Part shown: piece by piece, positions 43,713 through 53,383 of the stretch | Layout: every line of letters starts with the position of its first letter | Position numbering within the stretch: the first letter of the stretch is position 1 | Assembly (NCBI GenBank): GCA_020632575.1 | Contig: JACKFH010000015.1 | Coordinates: 18,833 to 82,832 of the forward strand | Direction of reading: 5' to 3' | DNA length: 64,000 bases | From: Candidatus Omnitrophota bacterium | Lineage (GTDB): Bacteria; Hinthialibacterota; Hinthialibacteria; OLB16 | Program-made: the position numbers and the translations under genes | Notes under the pieces: generated by a model | The model's input: only the letters and a program-made list of their open reading frames with translations | Database searches by the model: none | Told to the model about the DNA's origin: nothing

Positions 43713-45495
43713 TTACTTGCTTGGAACGACATGGAACCAGTTCTCGAGAATGATCAGAAGGTCCTTCTCATCGATCACCTTGTCGCCATTGACATCCGCT
43801 CTTAGCGTTGACCGTTGGAGTCGCGGTCTCTCCGCCACCGCCTTGAGTGTTGGTTGGCGTTTCAGTCGGTCCCGGCATGGTCTCCGTCGGGGTCGGAGTC
43901 TCCGTTGGAGTGGGAGTGTCTGTCACGCCAAGTGTTGTGAAACTGAAGACCGCGCTTTGGGCAGTGCCACAAAAACTATTCGCCACAACCTGCCAGCAAT
44001 AAGTGGTGTTTGGATCGAGATTGGTGAGTTCCCAACTGGTCCCGTCTGTGTCTCCAATTGTTTGAAGGTTTCCGCATGGCCCAAAACGCACCTCGTAGGT
44101 GACAAGAGGTGGAATCAGTTCGGCGAAGACTGTCGTCTTCATCACATCCTCGCCTCGACACTCGCTGTCCCCGCATCGGAAGGACGCCATGCAATCGCCG
44201 GATTGCACAAAATCCATATCGCCTCGGACAAGAGCCCCCTCAACAGTGAGAGTCTGGGCGTTCACCACAACCGCTCCGGAATTCCCTTCGAAGGAATCCA
44301 GATTCGCCACGAAGAAATCGTTATCGGAGTTGTTCGAACGAACACTGGCGCCTCCCGCAACCTTTGTGGGCAAACCCTCCGGATTGCCGATCATGACGAG
44401 GTCCGTTCCGACCGAGATTTCACCATCGCGACGGATATCCAGTGGCTTCCGATTCGCAACGGCGCGGTCGAGACGAACGATGGTCCAATCCGTTGTATCG
44501 GTAAGGACATGCCCCACCAATTGACCGCAAGTGTAAACATCCTCTTGGGGTATGATCAACTTCGGGGTGTTGGCGTCGATCATTTGAAAACCGAAAACAA
44601 AGGCATAGGATGAGCATTCATTCTCGCTGCCGATACAGTGACCGGCGGTCACCACCAGATCCGGACCGACAAGGAATCCACTGCAATCACCGGGGTTGGG
44701 TTGATTCGCGAAGGGTTCGCTCGGGCATAACGGGCGCCCGAACTGACCTTGGATGTAGTCGTTGAAGGTGTCGCTTGCGAGGGTGTAGGTCCCGTCACCG
44801 TTGTTGGTGATTTTTGACATGGGGACGAGCATGACTGTCGATTCGGCGATCCGAAGGAGGTTCTGGTCAGTCACTTCGTAGAGATCGGTCCGATCATCGT
44901 CCCCATAAATGACCTTGTCGAACCGCTTGGCGCTCCAATTGAGCGTGACATTGAGGGGTTGATCGTTGGCTTGGTCAGATGGCGCACTGAGGGTTGGATT
45001 CGTTGGACCTTCGCAGGGAGCAGCTTGGTTGACACAAACCTGGTAGTTCCCCAAGGAGATTTCGGCGGAGTTGGCCCAGATGGTGTAAGTGCCAGCGGGG
45101 GCGCGCTTGTTCTGGGTATAGGTTTCAGGATCTGTAAAGAAATTATCCACATTCATGGTCTGGCCATCCGGATCGCCGGGGGCTGTGGTAATGATCAGGT
45201 AGGCGTCGAAATCATTGGAGGCGAGGGTGATTTCCAAGTCCCCCCCCGGCCAAGCCAGAGTGTACCGATCATAGTGAGTCCCATCTTCACTAAAGGTCGC
45301 GTCGGAATTCTCGAGGGCGCCGTTCCGACATTCGTTGGGATAGATTGTGTTGTCCTCTTTCGGGACCGAGTCAATGACATCGGTCACTTTGCTGCTCCCG
45401 AATACGGGGGAGAGGGCCAGAAAAAACAAGAACATTGGCCAGAAATGGTTCTTCCATTTCGTCAATCCTATCGGCAAACTACTCATATCTTTCAC
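43713..45495 (-). pseudogene. Secreted trypsin-like protease inserted in an FN3-like domain, with dockerin-like tail (apparent frameshift)
   Basis: An N-terminal signal and a pre-peptidase-like domain (75-158) lead to LNVTLNWSAK. Then comes an S1 serine protease, starting KVIYGDDDR: H286 in TAGHC, D336 in DWTIVRL and S406 in EGNSGAV form the triad. After about residue 464, VTYEVRFGP to FSFTTL completes the fibronectin-type domain begun at LNVTLNW. A Pro/Thr linker follows. The first frame ends at 43768, but the other frame continues with ADVNGDKVIDEKDLLIILEN to a stop at 43713, a dockerin-like EF-hand repeat. One extra base near 43795 explains the split. The protease is probably active outside the cell. 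Confidence 0.8.
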
Positions 45496-45780
45496 CCTGA
45501 ACCTCCGGCATGGCGAACTTAGTGATAATAAGAAAAGGCATTGGACGGAAACTTAAAATTGACCCGGCGTTGAAAGTATACTGAATCCGTCCGAACAGTG
45601 GAACAGTAAGAGGAAGGAAAAGGAAAGAAAGCGATTGGTTAAGGTCCGAAACTGGAACTCTCCAGACTGGGGAGGTGGGAGGTAAGGTGATTTTGTGCGC
45701 CGCAATGCCCTGTATCCAGAAACTGAAAACGGTTTCAAAATCTTCCTTAATCGATTAATCGCGCAAAGCGAGGCGCAGGA

Positions 45781-46185
45781 ATGAAGACCCACATTAACGC
45801 AATCAAGAACGCCATCCCAATCCTTAGTTTAGTCGCGGCAATTTTCACTTTGGCCATGATGATCTACGCTGGCCGTGGCTGGGAGGAGGGAGTCGGTTGG
45901 TGGCTAACCACATTCGGTTTTGCGCTATTCGCCCTCTCACCCTACGCCGGACTCGCTTGGATGGGGAGAAAACTCGATCGGACATTGCCTCAATGTGCCG
46001 TGGTCTTTGTCGGAACCCTGCTGGTTTGTCTCTTCGGTGTGGGGCTCTTGATCGACGGCCTTTTCTTCAATGAGAGTTCCACAAGCGGACTGCTGTTTAT
46101 TGTTCTTCCGATTTACCAGTGGCCTGCGGTGGTCGCAATTGGAGGGATTGCCTACTTGATGGGAAGGTCCAAGGGTGCCGCCTGA
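45781..46185 (+). CDS. Small membrane protein, four predicted transmembrane segments
   Basis: A 134-residue hydrophobic protein with four likely membrane helices (about 10-27, 37-58, 72-94 and 102-125). The short loops carry few charges (GRGWEEGVGW, MGRKLDR). No family is recognised. It follows a 285-bp gap and converges on the WxxGxW-repeat gene, with a bidirectional terminator between them. A TGAAAACGGTTTCA palindrome 45 nt upstream could be an operator of another type. Confidence 0.7.
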   Translation: MKTHINAIKNAIPILSLVAAIFTLAMMIYAGRGWEEGVGWWLTTFGFALFALSPYAGLAWMGRKLDRTLPQCAVVFVGTLLVCLFGVGLLIDGLFFNESSTSGLLFIVLPIYQWPAVVAIGGIAYLMGRSKGAA

Positions 46186-46201
46186 GTCTTTTGGAATGAT
46201 T

Positions 46202-46238
46202 AAAAAGAGGGGCCTGGAAATCGTCCAGGCCCCCCTTT
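46202..46238. terminator. Bidirectional terminator
   Basis: GGGGCCTGGA/TCCAGGCCCC (46209-46218 with 46224-46233) forms a 10-bp stem with a 5-nt loop. It is flanked by AAAAA on the left and CCTTT on the right. It lies between the convergent genes 45781-46185 and 46255-46845. Confidence 0.85.
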
Positions 46239-46254
46239 GGCGGGATTCAATCGA

Positions 46255-46845
46255 TTACTTCTTGATTTCCCAGTGGCCGGGAATCCAACGATTGTGACCA
46301 AGGATGCCATTGGTGTAGTGTTTCCACTCGCCCGGAATCCAGACCGCTTCCTTGTGGGTCTGTTTCACCCAGACTCCGGGAATCCACTCCCAATCGCCAT
46401 GCCATTCCCAACGCCCCGCAACCCAGACGTAATCCGAGCCGGGCGCGGCGGGTTTTTCCTCGACATACACGGTTTTGGGAACTTCATACCGTGTGGGGAC
46501 AATATACCCCTTGCTGTGGGGTTCAATCGCCCAATGGCCTTCGACCCACACCCATTCGTCGCCCTGGCTGACCCAATGGCCCTTGACCCAACTGGCTTCT
46601 TTGCGGACTGGCTTCGCCCAGTAACCCTTCACCCAGACCCAATCGCCATTTTCCCGCTTCCAATGCCCCTCAATCCAGAAATGATCCGGCCCAGGCTCCT
46701 GGGTAATGATCTCCATCTGGGGGGCCGGTATCTCCACATACTCATCGGCGACTGCGGTACAGGTTGGGGTGACCACCATGGCTGCAAACAAAAAAACTAT
46801 CACTGAAACGCCCACGACTCTTAGACACATTTGGACAACACGCAT
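46255..46845 (-). CDS. Secreted WxxGxW repeat protein
   Basis: A 196-residue protein with a signal peptide (VIVFLFAAMVVTPTCTA). From residue 45 a repeat of about 22-24 residues recurs eight to nine times: W-I-E-G-H-W, W-V-K-G-Y-W, W-V-K-G-H-W, W-V-E-G-H-W, W-V-A-G-R-W, W-I-P-G-V-W, W-I-P-G-E-W, W-I-P-G-H-W. This is the YxWGxW/WxxGxW repeat family of secreted proteins, thought to form small beta-propeller or wall-associated structures. Its partner is unknown. It converges with the membrane protein gene at 45781. Confidence 0.85.
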   Translation of the reverse strand: MRVVQMCLRVVGVSVIVFLFAAMVVTPTCTAVADEYVEIPAPQMEIITQEPGPDHFWIEGHWKRENGDWVWVKGYWAKPVRKEASWVKGHWVSQGDEWVWVEGHWAIEPHSKGYIVPTRYEVPKTVYVEEKPAAPGSDYVWVAGRWEWHGDWEWIPGVWVKQTHKEAVWIPGEWKHYTNGILGHNRWIPGHWEIKK

Positions 46846-47140
46846 TAAATCTCTCCTTCCTTCTTAGTCTTTCGGCTTTTCTGGTAAATCGGGGCGGTCT
46901 ATAAACTGGACAAAGAATCTGGATCCGAAAAAGTTTTGTTTCTTTACTTCGGTCCTTAAGAAAAATCAAGCCTCGTTGAAAGCCACCGACGAAAGACTTT
47001 TGATGGCCCGGGAAGGGTCGTTGAATCTCTTGCCGAGCTGACAGTAAAGCGCGATCATTCTATCATATTAAGACAGATCGTGGTCTGTTTACTTGAGTTA
47101 ATCCCTACAAATCGTTGATACGGCAAAGGAAGAGAAAGCC

Positions 47141-48736
47141 ATGAAAAAATTCCTCGATTGGATAAGTTGCATCTTGATCGTTTCGATATTTGGTTCGGCC
47201 AATTTAGGTGCATGGTCGGCGGAAACCGTAACCAAGGACCCGGATACGATTTATGACGCCACTTGGGAATGGACCGGAACCATCACGCCGGTCGAAGAAA
47301 TCCAAGTTCCCAACCCCGAGAACTATTGGATCAAATTTAGTCGGGATGGAAGCGCCATGCTGCAAGTCGACTGCAACAAAGGGCGGGGGGATTTCAAAGT
47401 CAGTCCGGGCAAAATTTCTTTTGGCCCCATCGCCACGACCCGGATGGCCTGTCCGGAAGGGTCTCTCGATTCCCGCTTCGCGAAGGACTTGGGTGAGGTG
47501 GTCTCTTTCTTCGGGGATTCGCAATCGCTCTATCTGGAACTCCCAGTCGATGCGGGAACCCTCCACTTTCGTCGGGTGGCGTCGGAGGCGGAGGTCCAAT
47601 CCGGCGTCGATGTGGAAGGGGCCAAGTCGTTGCTGTCGCCGGATGAAACCTTGAAAGTTTTGGACATCCCGGTCGGCAAGGGTGAGGTTCTGAAGGATAT
47701 GAAAATCCAGGGTTACAAGTCCGATGCTTTCGCGGTGGCGGTTCCCGCCGGCAATCGGCTGCGCGTGGAGTTGAAAACGGACAACACCTCGACCTATTTC
47801 AATGTCCACGATACGAGAGACCAGAGCGGAGCGGCAATCCACCGTGGAGATATCGATGGCCCCATCGCAGTGATCAATGCGACCGAGCCGGTGACTTACC
47901 TGATCCGGCCCTACCTTTACCGGGCCGCCGCCCGACGAGGGGAAACATCCGATTACACGATGTGGGTCGATGTCTTGGAAGGCGGTCCGACTGAACTGGT
48001 CGACGTTGGGTCCGAGATGCCTCCGGTCGATATCGAGGGAGCAAGGGCGCTCCTCTCGGAAGACGAGACCTTAAAAATTCTCGGTGTCACCATCGACCAA
48101 GGGCTCGTCCTGAATGATAAGAAAATCGAGGGTTACAAATCTGAAGCCTACGCTGTCGCCGTCCCAGGCAACACCCGACTTCGAGTTGAAATGGCGAGCA
48201 AGAGCCCATCAGCGTATTACAACATTCACGACGTAGGAGATCAAAGTGGCGCCGCGGTTCATCGCAGCGATGTCGACGGGTCAGTCGCGGTGATTAATGC
48301 GGCGGTTCCCACCACTTACCTCATTCGGCCCATATCTTTTCCGCAACGCGGCGCGGGAGGGAAGACTGCGGACTACACGTTGTGGGTCGACATCCTACCG
48401 GGTCGGAAAATTCATCGCGCGAACGGGGGGCCAACCAAATACGATGCAAGCGGCTACTGCGATTGTTCGTCCGGAGACCCGTCTCTGGCCGACCAGTGCG
48501 AATTCCGTGTCACGCGAGGTCCCATCACCGAGATCTGGATGGTAAACGTCGTCAACCCCGATGAATTCCGCATCCTAAATTTTAAAGATGGATCTCAACA
48601 AGACCCCACGAAGGGTCATTTCACTGTTGTCGGCGGGGGCGAAGTTGAAGCCGAACGCGTGGACGATAGTTGGCTGGTAACAGTCAATGGCCGCGAGTTC
48701 TATTCTATTTTTGATGCCGTGATCTGGGGCGGTTGA
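47141..48736 (+). CDS. Secreted META-domain protein with two tandem repeats
   Basis: A 531-residue protein with a signal peptide (WISCILIVSIFGSANLGAW). Residues 40-150 form a META (HslJ-like) domain: WEWTGTITP, the CN motif in VDCNKGRGDF, and TTRMACPEGSLD. Two repeats of about 120 residues follow (155-285 and 292-425). Each has LLS-x-DETLK, IQGYKS or IEGYKS, AFAVAVP or AYAVAVP, DQSGAA and a closing DYT-x-WVD. The last 100 residues are a separate cysteine-containing beta domain. META proteins occur in periplasmic or secreted small-molecule and stress contexts. The role here is unknown. A 295-bp gap lies upstream, with an ACAGA/TCTGT inverted pair at 47073-47088. Confidence 0.82.
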   Translation: MKKFLDWISCILIVSIFGSANLGAWSAETVTKDPDTIYDATWEWTGTITPVEEIQVPNPENYWIKFSRDGSAMLQVDCNKGRGDFKVSPGKISFGPIATTRMACPEGSLDSRFAKDLGEVVSFFGDSQSLYLELPVDAGTLHFRRVASEAEVQSGVDVEGAKSLLSPDETLKVLDIPVGKGEVLKDMKIQGYKSDAFAVAVPAGNRLRVELKTDNTSTYFNVHDTRDQSGAAIHRGDIDGPIAVINATEPVTYLIRPYLYRAAARRGETSDYTMWVDVLEGGPTELVDVGSEMPPVDIEGARALLSEDETLKILGVTIDQGLVLNDKKIEGYKSEAYAVAVPGNTRLRVEMASKSPSAYYNIHDVGDQSGAAVHRSDVDGSVAVINAAVPTTYLIRPISFPQRGAGGKTADYTLWVDILPGRKIHRANGGPTKYDASGYCDCSSGDPSLADQCEFRVTRGPITEIWMVNVVNPDEFRILNFKDGSQQDPTKGHFTVVGGGEVEAERVDDSWLVTVNGREFYSIFDAVIWGG

Positions 48737-48775
48737 GAAGAAACATTGAACTCTCGGAAAGGATATTGTTGGAGA

Positions 48776-49786
48776 ATGGAGTTGAGAACCTTTTCCTCTC
48801 TTTGCTTGGTTTGCTGGTTATTGGCAACCTCCCAACCGACATTCGGTGGGGACACGGCGGCAAGGGCCGCGGGAAGTGGCGAGACTCCGGTCCGTTGTCG
48901 AGCCATTGTGTCCACCGATATCGGAGGATCGGACAACGATGACTATCAATCGATGGTCCACTTTCTGCACTACGCCGATGTTTTTGATATTGAGGGGCTC
49001 CTCGCCTCGCCACCTGACAACGGGCGAGTGGCCAACATCCTCGAGGTGATTGACGCTTACGCCGAGGATTATCAGAACCTTCGAAACCATTCCTCCGATT
49101 ACCCCTCACCGGAATCGCTCCGTTCGGTTTCTAAGCAAGGGGCCATCGAATCAGCGCCGAAAGAAGGATTCTCCCAGAGCACGGACGCCTCCAATTGGCT
49201 CATTCAGCGAGCTCGAATTGAGGACAGCCGTCCTCTGTATATTCTCGTGTGGGGATCGATAACCGATGTCGCCCAGGCGGTTCATGACGCGCCGGATATC
49301 AAGAAGAGGATCCGTGTCTATTCCATCGGGTCTTGGAACACCCACAAAGATCGGGCTGCGCGGAATTACTTGTTTGAAAATCATGCGGACCTCTGGTGGA
49401 TCGAATCGGATACCACTTTTCGTGGGATGTATGTCGGTGGAAATCAGCAGGGCGACCTCGATAACCGCACGTTCCTGGAACGGCACGCCAGGGGGCATGG
49501 AGCTTTAGGCGATTTCCTTGTCTCCAAACTCGATAAGATCAAGATGGGTGACACACCGTCGGTGCTCTACCTCTTGCACGGCGACCCCAATAACCCGGAG
49601 GCTGAGCACTGGGGAGGAAGCTTCGTGAAGACAGAACATGGTCCGCATTACTGGACAGATTCTTCACTTCCAGATTTAGCAGAGGGGAAATACCCGGGCG
49701 CGAAAACGGTCAACAGATGGCGGGAAGACTTTCTCCGTGATTGGCAAAGGCGTTTGGAATGGGCCCTTCCGTCCGTCATCAAATGA
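48776..49786 (+). CDS. Secreted DUF1593 (nucleoside-hydrolase-like) protein
   Basis: From the ATG at 48776 (336 residues) a signal peptide (LCLVCWLLATSQPTFG) is followed by AIVSTDIGGSDNDDYQSMVHFLHYAD. This acidic cluster is like the calcium-binding DTDxxxDDAxA loop of nucleoside hydrolases. LYILVWGSITDVAQAV and IRVYSIGSWNTHKDR continue the fold. The DUF1593/Sde182 family was found among cellulose-binding secreted proteins of polysaccharide degraders. It lies 39 nt after the META-domain gene, so they may share a transcript. A secreted glycosidase-like or binding role is inferred. Confidence 0.88.
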   Translation: MELRTFSSLCLVCWLLATSQPTFGGDTAARAAGSGETPVRCRAIVSTDIGGSDNDDYQSMVHFLHYADVFDIEGLLASPPDNGRVANILEVIDAYAEDYQNLRNHSSDYPSPESLRSVSKQGAIESAPKEGFSQSTDASNWLIQRARIEDSRPLYILVWGSITDVAQAVHDAPDIKKRIRVYSIGSWNTHKDRAARNYLFENHADLWWIESDTTFRGMYVGGNQQGDLDNRTFLERHARGHGALGDFLVSKLDKIKMGDTPSVLYLLHGDPNNPEAEHWGGSFVKTEHGPHYWTDSSLPDLAEGKYPGAKTVNRWREDFLRDWQRRLEWALPSVIK

Positions 49787-49795
49787 CCTGTCCAC

Positions 49796-50977
49796 TCATT
49801 GCGGGACCCGGACGACTCGAAAACCGATGAAGAAATCCCCCTTGTTTGGAGCGTTATAATCTCGGCTCGCCGAACGGCACTGTTGCGGGCGGTATGTCCA
49901 GCTCCCGCCTCGCACGACCCGGAAATTGCTGACGGGAACCTCCCATGGGGAATCGTCGGCTGGGGCGCCTTGGTAACTGTCATGCCAAGCATCCTGGCAC
50001 CATTCCCAGACATTTCCATTGATATCATAAAGTCCGTAAGGGTTGGGCCGATGGAGTCCGACTTCTTCAGTCCATCCCCGGCTGTTGGTGCAGGTGACCA
50101 TGTATTCGGCTAGCAAATCGCTTCGATCGCACGAATTTAGATCGAGGTCGATATCGTCTCCAAAGAAATAGGGTGCGTAGCGGTTTGGATTGGACTCCGG
50201 ACCTCGACAGGCATATTCCCATTCCGCTTCGGACGGAAGGCGAAAACCTCCGCCACTCGGATTGATAAGAGTCCATGTTAGCAAATCATAGCACACCGGA
50301 AGTCCATGAACTTCGCTCAACCAGTTACAGAATGCGATCGCGCCATACCACGTGACGAAACAAACTGGATGGTCCGATAGATCGATTTTGTCCCGGTCTT
50401 GAATGATGAAGGCCCCGCCCAGGAACTTGATATCGCAATACGGGTCAGAGACCACAATGAGTCGTCGTCCATTCAAATAGACATCGCCCCCCGCATAAAC
50501 TCCCCCACCCGAATCCCGAAGTTCTCCCTCTTCCAAAGCCTGGTTCAAAGCGTCGGCGTAACGGCGGTTGGTGATTTCGTAAAGGCCGATTTCGAATCGA
50601 TTGCGAATGGTCACCGCATGTCGCGGAAATTCGCTCGAGAATGAGTATTCCTGATCTCGTTGGCTTCCCGAGTTTCCCATGAAGTATGTTCCGCTGGGGA
50701 TGGTTGCTGTCCCGATGCCCAAACCCTTCGTCGACTCCCTTGCGCTTTCAACCATGTCAATGAGATCTCGAGCATCGATTCTTTCATTGTCATCCGTATC
50801 GTAGACGGATTTTGGATTATCCGACCGCCAATCGGATGAAAACCCGAAGAAGCTTTTGCCGTTGCTCGGCGATTGGAGAGTCTGAGATTCTTTTGTGAGG
50901 GGATGATCGACTCCGAGCGCCAATGTGCAGCTCACGGGGATGATAAGGATGAATGGGCGAAGCAACTTTCCGATCAT
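49796..50977 (-). CDS. Secreted FGE-like (SUMF1-fold) protein with EF-hand-like segment
   Basis: A 393-residue protein with a signal peptide. Residues 60-85 contain DTDDNERIDARDLIDM, like half of an EF-hand or dockerin. The FGE-sulfatase fold starts at ATIPSGTYFMG and runs through FRLPSEAEWEYACRG, GLYDINGNVWEWCQD, FRVVRGGSWTYRPQQCRS and GFRVVRVP. Active formylglycine-generating enzymes need two cysteines near that last block; here only one (PQQCRS) is present. So it may be a structural or binding relative and not a true sulfatase-activating enzyme. It is convergent with the DUF1593 gene, 9 nt apart. Confidence 0.85.
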   Translation of the reverse strand: MIGKLLRPFILIIPVSCTLALGVDHPLTKESQTLQSPSNGKSFFGFSSDWRSDNPKSVYDTDDNERIDARDLIDMVESARESTKGLGIGTATIPSGTYFMGNSGSQRDQEYSFSSEFPRHAVTIRNRFEIGLYEITNRRYADALNQALEEGELRDSGGGVYAGGDVYLNGRRLIVVSDPYCDIKFLGGAFIIQDRDKIDLSDHPVCFVTWYGAIAFCNWLSEVHGLPVCYDLLTWTLINPSGGGFRLPSEAEWEYACRGPESNPNRYAPYFFGDDIDLDLNSCDRSDLLAEYMVTCTNSRGWTEEVGLHRPNPYGLYDINGNVWEWCQDAWHDSYQGAPADDSPWEVPVSNFRVVRGGSWTYRPQQCRSASRDYNAPNKGDFFIGFRVVRVPQ

Positions 50978-51172
50978 CTTGTTTGGGAGGCGCCTCCAAT
51001 CTTCTGGGATATGCTACCATCCAAAGGCTTGAAAAACGAGAGAAACTGTTTCAAGAACCAATCAAGAAATTCAAAGGTCTTCGGCATCCCTGACGATCCA
51101 CACTGGATCTGATAGAATTGGTTGAGTATGGGGAAGTCGCCAATCGAATCGTCCAGGGGATCGAGATCGCGG

Positions 51173-52398
51173 ATGCCAAAGGAAACCCGTCGAAATTTAT
51201 TAGGGACGCGGGACTCTCCGCCGGTGCACTCGCGCTTGGACCTCTATTTCGGGCAAACCGCGCCTCGGCGAATGGGTGGATGGGAAAGGTCTTCCAGGTG
51301 GACGAGACAAGGGGAGTCTTGTCCGATGGCGGGTTCGGCGGATTAGACGATCTCTTTTCCTTGATGGGCCGTCACGGTCTCCATTTCTATCAGACCAATT
51401 CGAGCGGTCCCATTTCCGGCCCCGATGGAATCATCGGTCGGCAAGATGTGGTCCTACTCAAGGTGAATTCACAGTGGGATGACCGGGGGATGACCAACTG
51501 CGATATGGTGCGAGGCCTCGTTCAAAGAATCGTCGAGCACCCTGACGGCTTCGATGGCGAGATCGTCTTCGTGGACAATGTCCAGTTCAAAGCGGTCTCC
51601 GATTGTTTTGGATGGCAGACTCTCACAAACAGCGAGAACCGTTCACTGAACTATCGGGACATCATTGAAGATTTTTCCTCTCAGGGATACAAGATCTCCG
51701 GTTACGATTGGAGGACCTCGAATTGGCGAACCGGCGGACTCGATGTGGTGAGCGATCCCGACGATCACTTAACTGACACGTATTACCATGATCCCGATAA
51801 TTCATCCGAGCACTACCCTCGATTCACAACAGAACATGGAACACGTGTCAACTTTCGACATGGGATTTGGACCGGATCCGAATACGACAACAGCCGCCTC
51901 AAACTAATCAACCTCCCCATGCTGAAGGATCATCAATACAAAACGATGATCACGGCGTGCTTGAAAAACTATATGGGTGTCATCGCCCCGAGTTACGGCG
52001 ATCCCTGGAAGATCGAATATCACGACAACTTTCAGTACAAAGTTGGAAAGATGGTCGGCGGAACCCGGTTCCCCGATCTGAACATTCTCGACGCGACCTG
52101 GGTGATCACCAAGGACGGTCCGGAAGGATACGCCACAAACGCGGTCGAGGTGGGGACGCTTATTGCGGGAGTCGATCCAGTCGCCGTCGACTACCATGCG
52201 GGGAAACATGTTCTCTTCCCACTCTCCTCGAACAACCGTCACCACCCGGACAACTCAAACAATCTCCACACCTGTCTCACATCCGCCCTTACTGATTTGC
52301 GTTCAGCGGGGTATGAGGTGATGCCTTCCTTGGAGGACTCCTCGTACACCCTTTTGACGAATCAGACATTGGATGTCGGAATGTGGAGGTTGTATTGA
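51173..52398 (+). pseudogene. Tat-exported DUF362 protein with WRLY tail (apparent frameshift in the signal)
   Basis: The main frame (from a TTG at 51118) begins without a good leader, but includes FIRDAGLSAGALALGP, the hydrophobic part of a Tat signal. In another frame, an ATG at 51173 gives MPKETRRN just before it. A single missing base near 51193-51197 would join them into MPKETRRNFIRDAGL, a classical twin-arginine signal. The mature part is a DUF362 domain: DRGMTNCDMVRGL, LKDHQYKTMITACLKNYMG and GVDPVAVDYHAGKH. DUF362 proteins are often linked to iron-sulfur proteins. The last residues are DVGMWRLY, the tail shared with three other exported proteins. The next gene overlaps the stop (TGATG). 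Confidence 0.78.
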
Positions 52399-52562
52399 TG
52401 AAATCCAATTGCGAGGTCTGCAAACTCCGCAGGTATGCGGAAAAGAAACCCGATTCTTTCATCGCCAAATTCTGGCGGTGGCACACGAAATGGTGTCCGG
52501 GTTGGAAAGCCTACCAGGCGGAATTGAACCAGACTCAGGATCCAATTTCCCATGGATCTTGA
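52398..52562 (+). CDS. Small 54-residue CxxC protein
   Basis: An ATG overlapping the TGA of the DUF362 gene opens a 54-residue frame. It contains NCEVCKLRRY (a CxxC pair), then FWRWHTKWCPGWKAY, with His and Cys spaced as in a small metal site. No signal peptide, no membrane segment. Translational coupling and the unusual composition (five Trp in total) support a real protein. I do not recognise a named family; a role as a small metal-binding partner for the DUF362 product is a guess. It is below the length at which genes are usually called. Confidence 0.65.
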   Translation: MKSNCEVCKLRRYAEKKPDSFIAKFWRWHTKWCPGWKAYQAELNQTQDPISHGS

Positions 52563-52583
52563 GGTCCATTCCTGACCGAGGGT

Positions 52584-53366
52584 TCACCCCTGGAACTTGA
52601 TTCCGTAACCAAGCGAAGCGCCCCCCTCTGGGGAAATGGCCTGACCCGTGATGAACGAGGCTTCATCGGAGGCGAGAAATGCGCACACCTCGCCAATCTC
52701 CTCGGCAGTCGCCATCCGGCCCAGGGCATGCCATCGATCCACCAGGGAGAGCGCCGCTTCCGGGTCATATTCGCTATCCGCCCACTCCTTGACCAAAGGA
52801 GTCATGACCCCGGCTGGACAAACCGCATTGACCCGAACCCCATCAGCCGCGAGATCAAGGGCCAAGGCCTTTGTCATCCCGATTTGCCCTGCCTTCGTGG
52901 AGACATAACTTGCCGCGGAGGTCTGTCCGATATTGGCCACCTCACTGGACATGTTAATGATGTTTCCCCGGCTCTTCTTGAGATGCGGGATCGAAAATTT
53001 GCAGCCCATGAAGGTGCTGGTCAGGTTGAGGCGGACGAGGTTTTCAAAATCCTCAACCGAGATTTGATCGATGGTCAGCGCTGGCGGGTGCCAGCCCGCG
53101 TTGTTGACCATGCAATCGAGCCGACCGTACTTTTCGACAGTCGTTTCGATTAGGCCGACCATGTCTTCTTCTTTGGAGACATCGCAAGGAATAAAGAATG
53201 CGTCAATGCCGGATTTTTGGAGTTCTTCCTCGATCTTCTTCCCGTTGGCTTCGTCACGGGCGGCGATGACCACTTTGCCCCCATGCTTGCCAAACACTCG
53301 GGCGCATCCCAGGCCGATGCCTTTCGTTCCTCCGGTGATAATGGCGACTCGGTCTTTCAGTTTCAT
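52584..53366 (-). CDS. Short-chain dehydrogenase/reductase
   Basis: From the ATG at 53366 (260 residues, with GGAGG 10 nt upstream). ITGGTKGIGLG is the TGxxxGIG cofactor loop, NNAGWH the NNAG motif, INMSSEVANIG holds the catalytic Ser, and YVSTKAG the YxxxK pair. GVRVNAVCPAGVMTP is the usual loop before the substrate cap. It is a classical SDR, like the glucose/3-oxoacyl-ACP-type reductases. The substrate may be a sugar or alcohol. It sits 17 nt after the dockerin-tailed gene on the same strand. Confidence 0.92.
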   Translation of the reverse strand: MKLKDRVAIITGGTKGIGLGCARVFGKHGGKVVIAARDEANGKKIEEELQKSGIDAFFIPCDVSKEEDMVGLIETTVEKYGRLDCMVNNAGWHPPALTIDQISVEDFENLVRLNLTSTFMGCKFSIPHLKKSRGNIINMSSEVANIGQTSAASYVSTKAGQIGMTKALALDLAADGVRVNAVCPAGVMTPLVKEWADSEYDPEAALSLVDRWHALGRMATAEEIGEVCAFLASDEASFITGQAISPEGGASLGYGIKFQG

Positions 53367-53383
53367 GCCGATCGATCCTCCAC

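Noticed and set aside
45724..45737. TGAAAACGGTTTCA palindrome upstream of a membrane protein gene
   Set aside because: It resembles a LacI-type half-site pair, but it is not the shared operator and stands alone. Mentioned with the gene, not counted as a member of the regulon.
47073..47088. ACAGA/TCTGT inverted pair upstream of the META-domain gene
   Set aside because: Five-base arms occur often by chance; no second copy supports a regulator.
50873..51112. Plus-strand frame before the DUF362 gene
   Set aside because: Mostly antisense to the FGE-like gene, no conserved pattern.
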